A stretch of DNA of 64,000 nucleotides from Acidobacteriaceae bacterium (GCA_025356095.1 JANXUR010000068.1:1-64000), one strand, 5' to 3'. Positions 33,471 to 42,512 are shown, counted from the stretch's first letter. A program made the numbers and translations. Notes: generated from the letters alone by a model not told the origin.

Positions 33471-36365
33471 CTAGGCTCCGGCGACGGCCTCCAGTTCGTG
33501 AAGAACTGGAATACAGCGCTCGCAGGCAGTTGGGTAAACGGCATCGTCTCCAACGTGCGTAGAGTAATTCCAGCAGCGCTCGCACTTTGAGCCTTCCGCC
33601 TTGGTTACGCCCACATTCTGCAATGCCGATCCGGCAGGCGCAGCGTCGGCCCTTGTTAGTTGTACTCCTGACACGATAAAGAGATAGCGCAACTCTGGTT
33701 GGTAACGTGCGAGCAGCGAATACGCCGGCTCGGGCGCAGCGATGGTGATATGGGCTTCCAAACTACCACCAATCTCCTTCGCTGCGCGGGCGGTTTCTAG
33801 CGACTTCATCACTTCATCGCGTACCTTTAGCAAGCCCTCCCAGTCGGCTAAGAAGGAGGGAGAAACCGGTGACGACGCGAAGCCCATCACGTCGGCGGGA
33901 AAACCGCGTCGTGGAAACTCGCACAAGTGAACACTGCCCGGAGCACCGGAGGCTTTCGGCAGATAGTCCCATACTTCTTCGCAAGTAAAACTAAGGACTG
34001 GTGCAAGTAACTTAACAAGGGTTTGACCAATCCGCCAGATCGCGGTTTGCGCACTACGCCTGCCGGCGGAGCCGGGAGCTTGCGTGTAGAGGCGATCCTT
34101 CAGCACGTCGAAGTACATGGCGCTAAGATCAACTACGCAGAAGGTTGCCATGCGCTGATAGATCTTATGGAAAGCAAACTCGGAATACCATTGCTGCACT
34201 TTCTCCGACAGTTGGTAGGTCTGGTGGAGCATGAACTGGTCAATGCTCTCCATCTCGTCAAAGGGCACAAGGTGACGGGCCGGGTCGAAGCTGGCGGCGT
34301 CAGGATGGCTCGGGTTGCCTAAGTTGCCAAGAATGTAGCGAAAGGTATTGCGAATCTTGCGGTAGTTATCCGAAACACGCTGCATCAGGTGTTCTGAGCA
34401 GGTCACGTCTTCGCGGAAGTCTACTGAACAAACCCAGAGGCGGACGATTTCCGCACCGAGGCGCTCGGCAATATCTACCGGATCAACTACATTGCCGAGT
34501 GATTTCGATTGCGCGCGGCCCTGCTCGTCGAGCGTCCAGCCATTCGTGGCGACACTACGATAAGGGGAGGCGTGGCGGTCGCCGACCGCGCATAGCAACG
34601 ACGAGTGGAACCAGCCGCGATACTGGTCTCCGCCTTCAAGGTATAAGTCGGCGGGCCATGGAATGCGACTACTGTGGCCCAATACTGCCGCCTGGCTGCT
34701 GCCGGATTCGAACCACACATCAATAATATCCATCTCGCGGCGGAAGCTAGTTTCTTGGCACTTAGGACACTTAGCTCCGGCGGCGAGAGCGGCGTTGGCG
34801 GCGTCGGTGTACCAGACGTCCACGCCATGCTGGCTGACTAACTCAAGTACTCGCGCATTGGTGGCAGCGTCATGTAGCGGCGCATTGCAGCCTTCGCACA
34901 AAAAAACGGCAATGGGCACGCCCCACAGGCGCTGGCGACTAATGCACCAGTCAGGACGATTCGCCACCATGTTCGCGATCCGCTCTTCGCCCCAAGCGGG
35001 GTCCCACTTGACGTGGTTCTTGATCGCACTGAGCGCAACCGAACGCAGAGTACCACCCGATTCCGTTTCAGCACCATCGAGCTTGGCATCCATGGCGATA
35101 AACCACTGCTCGGTGGCGCGGAAGATGACGGGCTTATGGCAGCGCCAGCAATGGGGATAGGAGTGTTGAATCTTATCCGTTTGCAACAGCGCCCCATGCT
35201 GGCGCAGTAACTCGATGATGATGGGGTTCGCTTCAAATACTTTCTTGCCATCGTACTGCGGCAAGCCGTTCAGTAAGCGGCCCGCGGCGTCCACATTGCA
35301 TGTTAGGTCTAGACAGTACTTGACGCCGGTAAAGAAGTCGTCTGCACCATGGGCGGGAGCGGTGTGCACCACGCCCGTTCCGGTATCCATGGTGACATAG
35401 TTACCAAGCACGCCGAGTATCTTACGCTCAGCCAGAAACGGATGCTGGAAGTTAAGATTCTCAAGCTGAGCACCAAAGAAACCATCTACGCGCGAAGTAC
35501 GCGGGCCACCAAGAACACCAAGCCCTTCCACGGCATCCGCCAGCTCGGCAGCAACAATGTAATATAAGCCGTCACGTTCAAGAGCAACATACTCAGCTTT
35601 GGCGTTGAAGGCAACGGCCATGGACGCGGGCAGGGTCCACGGCGTAGTAGTCCAGATGATGGTGTAGACTTCCTTGCCAGCCAATGCTGGGTGTACTTTG
35701 GCACCATCGTCGAGTAGCTTATAGCGAACATACACCGTGGGGCTGGTGTGGTTTTCATACTCAATTTCAGCCTCAGCCAGCGCGGTACGATCGTGGATGC
35801 ACCAATAAGTCGAGCGCAGACCCTTGTAACATGCTTCCTGCTCAAAAAAGCGGTACAGCACTTTTAACACGGCCGCTTCGTACTGCGGCGTCATGGTCGA
35901 GTATGGATTCTGCCAGTCGCCGAAGATGCCGAGGCGTTTGAACTGAGCGCGTTGCATTTCCAGAAACTTCTGTGCGTTGTCGGTGCACGCTTTGCGAAAT
36001 TCAAGTGCGCTCATGTGTTGCTTTTTGCCGCCGAGCGCTTTCTCTACATTTAGCTCAATGGGCAGGCCGTGGCAGTCCCACCCGGGGACGTACGGTGCGT
36101 CGTAGCCAAGCATGGTGCGCGACTTGACGATGAAGTCTTTGAGCGACTTGTTGAGCGCGTGGCCCAGATGGATGGGGCCGTTGGCATAGGGTGGACCATC
36201 ATGCAGCACGTAGAGCGGACGCCCGGCTCGGGCTTCGCGGATGAGGCCGTAGATGTCCATTTCCTCCCAGCGAGCCAGCGTTTTAGGCTCGTTGGCAGGC
36301 AGGTTTGCCTTCATGGGGAAGTCGGTTTTGGGCAGGTTGATGGTGCTCTTCAGGTCCAGCGACAC
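33471..36365 (-). CDS. ileS: Isoleucine-tRNA ligase
   Basis: A 964-residue class I synthetase that charges tRNA-Ile. The HIGH-type motif is GPPYANGPIHLGHALN. The editing (CP1) domain holds VYTIIWTTTPWTLPASMA and GTGVVHTAPAHGADD. WYEFSG-type and zinc sites follow, and the C-terminal zinc ribbon CERCWN...CERC is intact. The KMSKS-like loop reads AQSKSLGN, so the first lysine is Ala while the second is kept. The start is GTG 36365 with GGAG eight bases upstream. Probably cotranscribed with the TonB-C-domain gene upstream and lspA downstream. Confidence 0.96.
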   Translation of the reverse strand: MSLDLKSTINLPKTDFPMKANLPANEPKTLARWEEMDIYGLIREARAGRPLYVLHDGPPYANGPIHLGHALNKSLKDFIVKSRTMLGYDAPYVPGWDCHGLPIELNVEKALGGKKQHMSALEFRKACTDNAQKFLEMQRAQFKRLGIFGDWQNPYSTMTPQYEAAVLKVLYRFFEQEACYKGLRSTYWCIHDRTALAEAEIEYENHTSPTVYVRYKLLDDGAKVHPALAGKEVYTIIWTTTPWTLPASMAVAFNAKAEYVALERDGLYYIVAAELADAVEGLGVLGGPRTSRVDGFFGAQLENLNFQHPFLAERKILGVLGNYVTMDTGTGVVHTAPAHGADDFFTGVKYCLDLTCNVDAAGRLLNGLPQYDGKKVFEANPIIIELLRQHGALLQTDKIQHSYPHCWRCHKPVIFRATEQWFIAMDAKLDGAETESGGTLRSVALSAIKNHVKWDPAWGEERIANMVANRPDWCISRQRLWGVPIAVFLCEGCNAPLHDAATNARVLELVSQHGVDVWYTDAANAALAAGAKCPKCQETSFRREMDIIDVWFESGSSQAAVLGHSSRIPWPADLYLEGGDQYRGWFHSSLLCAVGDRHASPYRSVATNGWTLDEQGRAQSKSLGNVVDPVDIAERLGAEIVRLWVCSVDFREDVTCSEHLMQRVSDNYRKIRNTFRYILGNLGNPSHPDAASFDPARHLVPFDEMESIDQFMLHQTYQLSEKVQQWYSEFAFHKIYQRMATFCVVDLSAMYFDVLKDRLYTQAPGSAGRRSAQTAIWRIGQTLVKLLAPVLSFTCEEVWDYLPKASGAPGSVHLCEFPRRGFPADVMGFASSPVSPSFLADWEGLLKVRDEVMKSLETARAAKEIGGSLEAHITIAAPEPAYSLLARYQPELRYLFIVSGVQLTRADAAPAGSALQNVGVTKAEGSKCERCWNYSTHVGDDAVYPTACERCIPVLHELEAVAGA

Positions 36366-36472
36366 GAAAGGCGGCTCCAGTGTTGGGAATCTTCTTATTA
36401 TAGCGAGGCGGGGGGAAAACCCTATTCACCACGGAGGCACGGAGGCACAGCGAGAAGCAGGGTTGGAGATTG

Positions 36473-37453
36473 CTATTTTGCGGGCGCGATGCAGTTCAGT
36501 TTGAATTCGAGGGTGATGGGAAGGGTTTGGCCAGCGGCAGATGTGGGGAGGCGCCATTGGGCAACTTGGGCCTCGGTGGTCTTTGCGAGGATGGGATGGC
36601 CGTTGACCAGTTTGAAGGCTATGACTTTGCCGGAGGAATCAGGAGTCACAGTAAAAGAGACGTGGCCTTCAATACGGGCTGCACGGGCGATTGGCGGATA
36701 CTTCATGGCCGCTATCACATCCGGTGGAACGTTGCCCGAGACGAGCTTGATGCTTGGGGTTGGAGTGACTTGCTGCGCAGCGCGATACAAAGCAGACAGC
36801 CTGAAGGATGGATCCACGTTGGGAAATAGATCATCGTACTTGCCAGCCGCGACAGCGGCGGCATCCGGCGAGGTTGGAGGTGGCGCGGCTTGTGGCTCGG
36901 AGAAGTCGAACATCGGTTTATCCAGAACACCTTTCCCCAAGTGGCTGTCTATTCGAGTGAGGGTGCGCATCACCCAGCTCGTATTTTCCGGTGTGTTCGC
37001 GCTGGGATCGAACAGGTCACGGTCAAGGATGTCGGCCTGAAGAGTGCGGGTCTGAGCACCACACTGAATGCGTAGGGACACCTCGATGGAGCTAAACACG
37101 AGTCCATGCTTTCGGCGCTGCAATTCGTGGTTAAGCTGCTTCTCGGGGATGGCGCAAGGATTCTTGTTTTCGAGCAAACCGGCGAGTGACTCTGTCGTCT
37201 GCGCGGTAGCGACCTCCGCCTTCGCCGGATCGTAGCACACGCTATGGCCGGGTTGAAGAGTAATCCGTTCTATCGAGGTTCCATCAGGCGCGGAACGCAC
37301 GAACAGCACTTCATAAACGATTAGGGGGCCGTTGTCGAAAAAGGTGTGGCGGGCGATGATCAGTTGATCGGGCAGCGGGGTCGGCGCGTGGTCTTTGGCG
37401 AACATGGTTGCCGCCAGTGCCAGTGGGAGCACGAGAGCTAGTGCGCGGCGCAT
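36473..37453 (-). CDS. Exported protein with C-terminal TonB-like domain (326 aa)
   Basis: From ATG 37453 it has a signal peptide (MRRALALVLPLALAATMFA). The C-terminal part (PPIARAARIEGHVSFTVTPDSSGKVIAFKLVNGHPILAKTTEAQVAQWRLP) is a TonB C-terminal-like domain. The middle has two Cys pairs but no known catalytic motif. It lacks the usual membrane anchor and Pro-rich spacer of energy-transducing TonB, so it may instead be a periplasmic partner. It is divergent from a larger TonB-family gene 413 bases away and upstream of ileS. Confidence 0.78.
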   Translation of the reverse strand: MRRALALVLPLALAATMFAKDHAPTPLPDQLIIARHTFFDNGPLIVYEVLFVRSAPDGTSIERITLQPGHSVCYDPAKAEVATAQTTESLAGLLENKNPCAIPEKQLNHELQRRKHGLVFSSIEVSLRIQCGAQTRTLQADILDRDLFDPSANTPENTSWVMRTLTRIDSHLGKGVLDKPMFDFSEPQAAPPPTSPDAAAVAAGKYDDLFPNVDPSFRLSALYRAAQQVTPTPSIKLVSGNVPPDVIAAMKYPPIARAARIEGHVSFTVTPDSSGKVIAFKLVNGHPILAKTTEAQVAQWRLPTSAAGQTLPITLEFKLNCIAPAK

Positions 37454-37866
37454 GGGGGCATGATACCACCGCCCAGGGGAAACAAGGCCCCCCGCTACGG
37501 TCGAGAAGGCGCGGGAAATTACGTCGGGGGCTGAGGCCCAATATTTCGGGGCTTGTGACGCGGGCTCGCTCGTTCTACCTACCGCGTGGTGGCTCCGCGC
37601 GCGGTATCGGAGCGCTTCGGAGCTTCGATCCGACTGGATGGACTGGACGGGCGGTGAGGCCCGTCCCCAAACGAGCCCGCCGCTGGCGCCTTGTCGGGCC
37701 ATCTGCTTACATGGCAGCAGCGGCGGACTTTGCCTTGAGGGTGGTGGTGTTCGGTTTCCACAATGGATACACTGCTTTAAGCAACTTGGGGCGGGGTTTT
37801 GTCATCCGATGATGTAAGGCTCAGTGTGGCGTTTTGCACACAGGGGGTTATTCGGGGGATTTGCAG
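37454..37866. other. Divergent intergenic region between two TonB-like genes
   Basis: A 413-base spacer. A short palindromic hairpin, GGACGGGC over GGTGAG with GCCCGTCC, lies at 37645-37666. I see no further gene; open readings crossing it have no protein-like features. Confidence 0.5.
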
Positions 37867-39651
37867 ATGGCGGCTGGGCAAGAGGGTGACAAGAAGGAGA
37901 TTCGCGGCGCCGCGACGCTGGCCGCGCAGGGCGGCTCCGGTGCGGGAGATGTTGCCAGCGAAACAGCGGCGGCAACAGCGGCGGCAAGTGTGACGTCAAG
38001 TGTTGCGTCGGAAGCAACCTCAGATGGCGCGCTGAATACAGGCATCTGGAGCGCCTTGGCGGCGGATACCAAAGTTGATCTCCAGCAAGCTGCGCCGAAT
38101 AAGCCAAAAGACGAGATAGGTGCCGGAGTGTGGGGCGCGCTGGCAGCAAGTGCTGCGTCTACGGTGGCAGAAGTAGCTGTGCCGTCAGACCCCGCGCCAC
38201 CAGTTCCATTGCCAGTTGCGGCAAAGGTACAGACTGTGCCGTCCAATAGGGTTCCCGTCGCTCCCGCCCCGGCTGCAGTCGCTCGGGTGGCGGTGGCAAA
38301 GGTAGCCACAGCAGCAAGTGCTACTCCGGCGGCAACCGACTCCAAAGCTGCCGGCCCGCAGTTCCTAGTCGCGGAAAGCTTGAACCGTCCGCTGTGGAAG
38401 TCGCTGTTTTTCAACGTAAAAGATGCACTGTTTCCACCGAAGCAAGCGCCGCTGATTTTGACTTCGCGACCGCTCGACCCTAGCGAGCAGCGGTTCACGC
38501 TGGAAGAAAAATCCACGATTGCGTCGCTGCTGTCGGGCATCAAGGGCGTAATGAACCCCGAAAAGCAAGCGCCGCTGGTGCTGACCTCTAAGCCGGTCGG
38601 CGCGGGCGAACAGCGCTTTACGGTGGAGCAGCCATCGCTGATCGCCTCTCTGGTGGCGGGTGTCAAGGGGTTGTTCGCGCCTCCTCCTCCGCCGCTGGTA
38701 CTGACTTCGCGTCCAGTGGCAGCAGGAGAAGAGCACTTTACTGTCGAGCAGCCGGGATTGATCGCGTCGCTCGTGGCTGGGGTGAAGGGCATTTTTGCGC
38801 CAGCACCGCCGCCGCTGGTGTTGACGTCGAAGCCGGTGGAAGTGAAGAAGCTATGGGGCTTTTACGACCATAGCTGGCAAGGCGCGATGGTGTCTGTGGG
38901 CGTGCACGTACTGGCGATTGCCGCCGTGCTCGCATTCTTCTTGTGGCCGCGTTCCCTCAAGATCAAGCCGGCGTTGCAGGATTCGGAGAATTTGGGCAAT
39001 GTGACGCTTACGCTGCCCCCATCCATGGGTCCGGCGCCGCATGGGGGCGGCGGCGGTGGCGAATCGGCGCTCACCAAGGCTCCCAAGGGCGCGCTGCCGC
39101 AGACGGCGAAGTTGCAGTTGACGCCGCCGCGCGTCAAGCCGCTCGATAATCCAAAGCTGCCAGCCGCGCCCACGATTTTGGCGGACTTGAAGACGCAGAA
39201 GCTGCCAGATCTAGGCGATCCGTTTACCAAAGTTGCGCTGGCACCACCCACCAACGGCACGGGTAACGGTGGTGGTATTGGCGACGGCAAGGGTACGGGC
39301 GTGGGTCCCGGTACCGGGCCGGGATTTGGCCCGGGCAACGGCGGCAACTATGGTGGTGGCAACTACCAAGCTGGCAAGGGTGGTGTGGGCGAGCCTCGCG
39401 TCATTTATAAAACTGACCCGGAGTATTCCGAAGAAGCACGCAAGGCGAAGTATCAAGGCACCGTGGTGTTGTGGCTGGTGGTTGGCCCAGATGGCCGGGC
39501 GCACGACATCCGGGTGCAGCGTAGTTTGGGCCTGGGGCTCGACGAAAAAGCGCTGGAAGCGGTGAAGCAGTGGAAGTTTGAGCCAGCCAAGCTCAATGGC
39601 AACCCTGTTGCTGTGGCGGTGAACGTTGAGGTGGACTTTCGGCTGTATTAG
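37867..39651 (+). CDS. TonB-family protein with internal 40-residue repeats (594 aa)
   Basis: From ATG 37867 (GGGGGA upstream) the product is cytoplasmic for about 340 residues, Ala-rich at first. Residues about 194-322 carry three full 40-residue repeats and a partial fourth, each reading roughly PLVLTSRPV-x-GEQ-x-FTVEQ then LIASLVAGVKGIFAP. A membrane helix follows (AMVSVGVHVLAIAAVLAFFLWP, about 341-366), then a Pro/Gly-rich periplasmic spacer (GNGGGIGDGKGTGVGPG) and a TonB C-terminal domain (DPEYSEEARKAKYQGTVVLWLVVGPDG ... VKQWKFEPAKLNG). The C-terminal half is typical of TonB energy transducers; the large cytoplasmic repeat region is unusual. Predicted partner of receptors like the one at the left edge. 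Confidence 0.88.
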   Translation: MAAGQEGDKKEIRGAATLAAQGGSGAGDVASETAAATAAASVTSSVASEATSDGALNTGIWSALAADTKVDLQQAAPNKPKDEIGAGVWGALAASAASTVAEVAVPSDPAPPVPLPVAAKVQTVPSNRVPVAPAPAAVARVAVAKVATAASATPAATDSKAAGPQFLVAESLNRPLWKSLFFNVKDALFPPKQAPLILTSRPLDPSEQRFTLEEKSTIASLLSGIKGVMNPEKQAPLVLTSKPVGAGEQRFTVEQPSLIASLVAGVKGLFAPPPPPLVLTSRPVAAGEEHFTVEQPGLIASLVAGVKGIFAPAPPPLVLTSKPVEVKKLWGFYDHSWQGAMVSVGVHVLAIAAVLAFFLWPRSLKIKPALQDSENLGNVTLTLPPSMGPAPHGGGGGGESALTKAPKGALPQTAKLQLTPPRVKPLDNPKLPAAPTILADLKTQKLPDLGDPFTKVALAPPTNGTGNGGGIGDGKGTGVGPGTGPGFGPGNGGNYGGGNYQAGKGGVGEPRVIYKTDPEYSEEARKAKYQGTVVLWLVVGPDGRAHDIRVQRSLGLGLDEKALEAVKQWKFEPAKLNGNPVAVAVNVEVDFRLY

Positions 39652-39718
39652 GCTGCTGCGCAGAATGCAACAGCGCGCACAGAAGCACGAACGGGCAGAG
39701 GATTGCCTTGGTTTCACC

Positions 39719-39749
39719 AAGGGGAGGGCAGACGCTCTCCCCTTCTTGC
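39719..39749 (+). terminator. Hairpin terminator after the TonB-family gene
   Basis: AAGGGGAG and CTCCCCTT form an 8-pair stem over a 10-base loop, followed by CTTGCGTT. Confidence 0.6.
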
Positions 39750-39752
39750 GTT

Positions 39753-39824
39753 AAGTCTTCGCTGGATTGCAAGTCTTCGTTGGATTGCAATACTTCGTTG
39801 GAGTGCCATTCTTCGTTCACCGAA
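39753..39824. repeat. Four 18-base tandem repeats
   Basis: AAGTCTTCGCTGGATTGC, AAGTCTTCGTTGGATTGC, AATACTTCGTTGGAGTGC and a decayed CATTCTTCGTTCACCGAA follow without gaps, 83 bases before the MBL-rhodanese gene. Confidence 0.9.
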
Positions 39825-39906
39825 CCATGCTGCCACCAGCATTTTTCGCACTGCAACGCGGCGCGTTCCGTGGTAGTCTCTAGCTGATTCTGGAGGACTT
39901 CCTGCC

Positions 39907-41295
39907 ATGTTTTTTGAACGGTTCTATCTCGCATGTCTAGCCCATGCTTCTTACCTGCTCGCCTCCAAGGGCGAGGCGGTGGTGATTGATCCGCAGCGCG
40001 ATGTGGAAATCTATCTGGAAGTGGCGAAGGAGCAAGGGCTGAGGATTGTGGCGATCTTTGAGACCCACCTTCACGCCGATTTTGTCAGTGGACATTTGGA
40101 ACTGGCAGAGCGCACCGGCGCCAAGGTGTATCTGTCGGGTGAGGCGGGCGCGACCTTTCCGCACGTGGATGTGGCCGACGGCTTTGCATTAGGCTTGGGC
40201 GATTGTAAGTTACGGGTGCGGGCTACGCCCGGCCATACTCCCGAAGGCATTTGCATCGAAGTGTATGATCCGGAGCAAGCGGTGGCGCCGTGGGCAGTGT
40301 TTACCGGAGACACCTTGTTTATTGGTGATGTGGGACGTCCTGACCTATCGCCTACACACTCGCCGCAACAATTGGCGGGGATGATGTATGACAGTTTGCA
40401 CCAGAAGTTAATGACGCTGCCGGATGACACTCTAGTGTATCCGGCGCATGGGGCGGGGAGTTTGTGCGGACGGGCCATGCGCGATGCTAATTCTTCTACC
40501 ATTGGTACCGAACGGCTGACTAACTATGCATTATTGATACCGTCGCGCGAGGAGTTTAGTCTTCAACTTACGTCGAATCTGCCAGTGCGTCCACAGTATT
40601 TTGCGCAAGATGCGCAATTGAATCGCGAGGGGGCGAGCGCTTTGGGTGAGCTAGCTGCGTTACCCGCGCTGGCTCCGGCAGAAGTTGCACGGCTGCAAGC
40701 CCAGGGCGTTACCGTGTTAGACGTGCGGACAGCGGAGGAATTTGCGGCGGGTCATGTGCCGGGGGCAGTGCAGATCGGCTTGGGCGGCCAGTTTGCTTCG
40801 TGGGCAGGCACGTTGTTCGGTGTGCGATCCGTGCTGATTTTGGTGGGTGACGACGATCTCGTGCACGAGGCACGGATTCGGCTGGCTCGGGTTGGCATCG
40901 AAGAAGTGGTTGGATATCTGGGCGGCAGCGTTGCCGCATGGCAGGCAGAAGGACATCCAGTCGCCAGTGTGGCACAGGTTATGGCGTCGGAATTACAGGA
41001 ACGGCTTAAGACGAGCGCGCTGAAGTTATTCGACGTACGGCGTGAGGGCGAATGGAAGTCCGGACATGTAGATGGCGCTGCGTGGCATGCACTCGACGCG
41101 TTTCCGCAGCAACTGCCGGAGCTGCCGAAGGACGCGGCGGTGGCCGTACACTGTAAGAGCGGATATCGCAGCATGATTGCGGCGAGCCTGTTGCAAAAGG
41201 CTGGCTTTACCAACGTCGTAAACCTGGTGGGCGGGATGGATGCTTGGACGTCAACTGGCTTACCGGTGGTGGGCGAGACGGTGTGCAAAGGGTAA
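39907..41295 (+). CDS. Persulfide dioxygenase-like MBL-fold / double rhodanese fusion (462 aa)
   Basis: The N-terminal half is a metallo-beta-lactamase fold of the ETHE1/BlhA group: ETHLHADFVSGHLELAERTG, GHTPEGICIEVYDP, FTGDTLFIGDVGRPDL and YPAHGAGSLCGRA give the iron ligands. Two rhodanese domains follow. The first (VTVLDVRTAEEFAAGHVPGAVQIGL) has ILVGDDD where the active-site Cys loop should be, so it is probably inactive. The second (LFDVRREGEWKSGHVDGAAW) has VHCKSGYRS with the active Cys near residue 415. It should oxidise glutathione persulfide to sulfite and move sulfane sulfur. ATG 39907 has GGAGG upstream. Confidence 0.9.
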   Translation: MFFERFYLACLAHASYLLASKGEAVVIDPQRDVEIYLEVAKEQGLRIVAIFETHLHADFVSGHLELAERTGAKVYLSGEAGATFPHVDVADGFALGLGDCKLRVRATPGHTPEGICIEVYDPEQAVAPWAVFTGDTLFIGDVGRPDLSPTHSPQQLAGMMYDSLHQKLMTLPDDTLVYPAHGAGSLCGRAMRDANSSTIGTERLTNYALLIPSREEFSLQLTSNLPVRPQYFAQDAQLNREGASALGELAALPALAPAEVARLQAQGVTVLDVRTAEEFAAGHVPGAVQIGLGGQFASWAGTLFGVRSVLILVGDDDLVHEARIRLARVGIEEVVGYLGGSVAAWQAEGHPVASVAQVMASELQERLKTSALKLFDVRREGEWKSGHVDGAAWHALDAFPQQLPELPKDAAVAVHCKSGYRSMIAASLLQKAGFTNVVNLVGGMDAWTSTGLPVVGETVCKG

Positions 41296-41302
41296 GGTTT
41301 GG

Positions 41303-41515
41303 CTAGCGGAGAATGCCTTCGCCGCGGTCGAGTTCGGCGATGCCTTCCTCAATGGATGCCTCGATGGCGGCACGATGGTCCAGCAGCCAGCGGTTCTGCT
41401 CCTCCTGAGTCTCAACTAGACGGGCGAGCACGTCCTCAAGGGAGGACGATCCGAGCGTTTTCGCCTGACACTGAAGGCGAGCCTCGAGACCGAGGTTTTC
41501 GATGTGTATGGGCAT
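41303..41515 (-). CDS. ParD/CopG-like antitoxin, apparently orphan (70 aa)
   Basis: The 70-residue product reads EARLQCQAKTLGSSSLEDVLARLVETQEEQNRWLLDHRAAIEASIEEGIAELDRGEGI. The C-terminal I-x-EGIAELDRGEGI pattern is typical of ParD-like antitoxins that wrap their toxin. No RelE/ParE-type toxin frame is found on either side: the MBL gene stop is only 7 bases away and the other side has no toxin-like reading. It may regulate a toxin elsewhere or be a relic. Confidence 0.65.
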   Translation of the reverse strand: MPIHIENLGLEARLQCQAKTLGSSSLEDVLARLVETQEEQNRWLLDHRAAIEASIEEGIAELDRGEGILR

Positions 41516-41805
41516 GGCGCGTTCCTCAGACTAATCGTAATGCCAGAGATGGCGTTGGGCAAGGGGTTTGTGTCGTTCGAAGGCGTTGGCGAGACCCTAT
41601 TGAAGTCAACACAAGGCTTGGGTGGGCCGCCAGTGGCTTCAAGGGGGGCTGTACTTCGGGCCTCAGGCGGTTGGCTGAGGCTCCCACCCTAACGCCGCGA
41701 AAGGCGCGCGCGGTTAGGATGGGGCACCCGGCGAGACGGTTTGCAAAGGGTAGCTTTGCCCCGAAGCACGGTGCGCCCCAAACAAATCGCGGTCAGGCAG
41801 AGTAG
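41516..41805. other. Intergenic region with imperfect GC-rich inverted repeat
   Basis: Between the orphan antitoxin and rdgB, CTCCCACCCTAACGCCGCG and CGCGCGCGGTTAGGATGGGG face each other over AAAGG with a bulge (about 41677-41725). I see no gene; it resembles a mobile intergenic hairpin of the REP type. Confidence 0.4.
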
Positions 41806-42498
41806 CTACCTTGCCGCCCAGTCGAGAAAGAGGCGAAACGCGGCACCGCGGTGGCTATGTTGAGCTTTTTCCTCGGCCGACATTTCGGCGAAGGTTTCGC
41901 CGAGCAGCGCCAGCCCCGGCGCGGGGTTGTGCGACCCGGCCAGTACAAACAAAGAATCGTAGCCAAAGCCGTGATGCCCCCTTGGCTCGCGCAGAATGAT
42001 GCCTTCCACCTCTCCTCGAAACACCGCCAGCGTGACTCCATCGCGCGCCACAGCTAGTGCACAGACAAAGCGCGCACCGCGCTTGTCATCGGGAACATGG
42101 GCTAACTCACGCAATAGCTTTGCGTTGTTGGCCGTATCTTCCGCATTGGCATGCGTAGCATACACGTGTGAGCCGTCTTTGGTGGCCACTTCAGGGCGAT
42201 CCCCTAAATGCGCGTAGCGCGCGGAATGCACCCCCGGAGCGCCAGCCAGCACATCTACCTCTAGGCCGGAGTCGTCTGCCAATACCATTTCCCCCGGCAC
42301 TGCTAAGCTGTAAGCCTCGGCTTTTTTGCGGGCATTGGCCTCAAATGTCGCGCCGTCTTCCACTACGGGGGGCAGCGCAGCAAAGTCTGGCACTCCGGCA
42401 ATGGTGATGCCATAGGGCAACGCTGCGCCTTCAAAGTCGCGCAACTTGCCCTCGTTGGAAGTTGCCACTAAGACCCGCTTCAGGCTGACTAAGTCCAA
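41806..42498 (-). CDS. rdgB: RdgB/HAM1 non-canonical purine NTP pyrophosphatase
   Basis: A 230-residue house-cleaning enzyme that hydrolyses dITP, ITP and XTP to the monophosphates. Motifs: LVATSNEGKLRDFE at the N-terminus, FEANARKKAEAYS, LADDSGLEVDVLAGAPGVHSARYAH and HHGFGYDSLFV, with the closing FAEMSAEEKAQHSHRGAAFRL. The start is TTG 42498; an AGGAGG lies about ten bases upstream inside the spacer after the preceding gene. It is coupled to the small secreted-protein gene 14 bases upstream. Confidence 0.94.
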   Translation of the reverse strand: MDLVSLKRVLVATSNEGKLRDFEGAALPYGITIAGVPDFAALPPVVEDGATFEANARKKAEAYSLAVPGEMVLADDSGLEVDVLAGAPGVHSARYAHLGDRPEVATKDGSHVYATHANAEDTANNAKLLRELAHVPDDKRGARFVCALAVARDGVTLAVFRGEVEGIILREPRGHHGFGYDSLFVLAGSHNPAPGLALLGETFAEMSAEEKAQHSHRGAAFRLFLDWAAR

Positions 42499-42512
42499 GT
42501 AAGTATTGCCTC

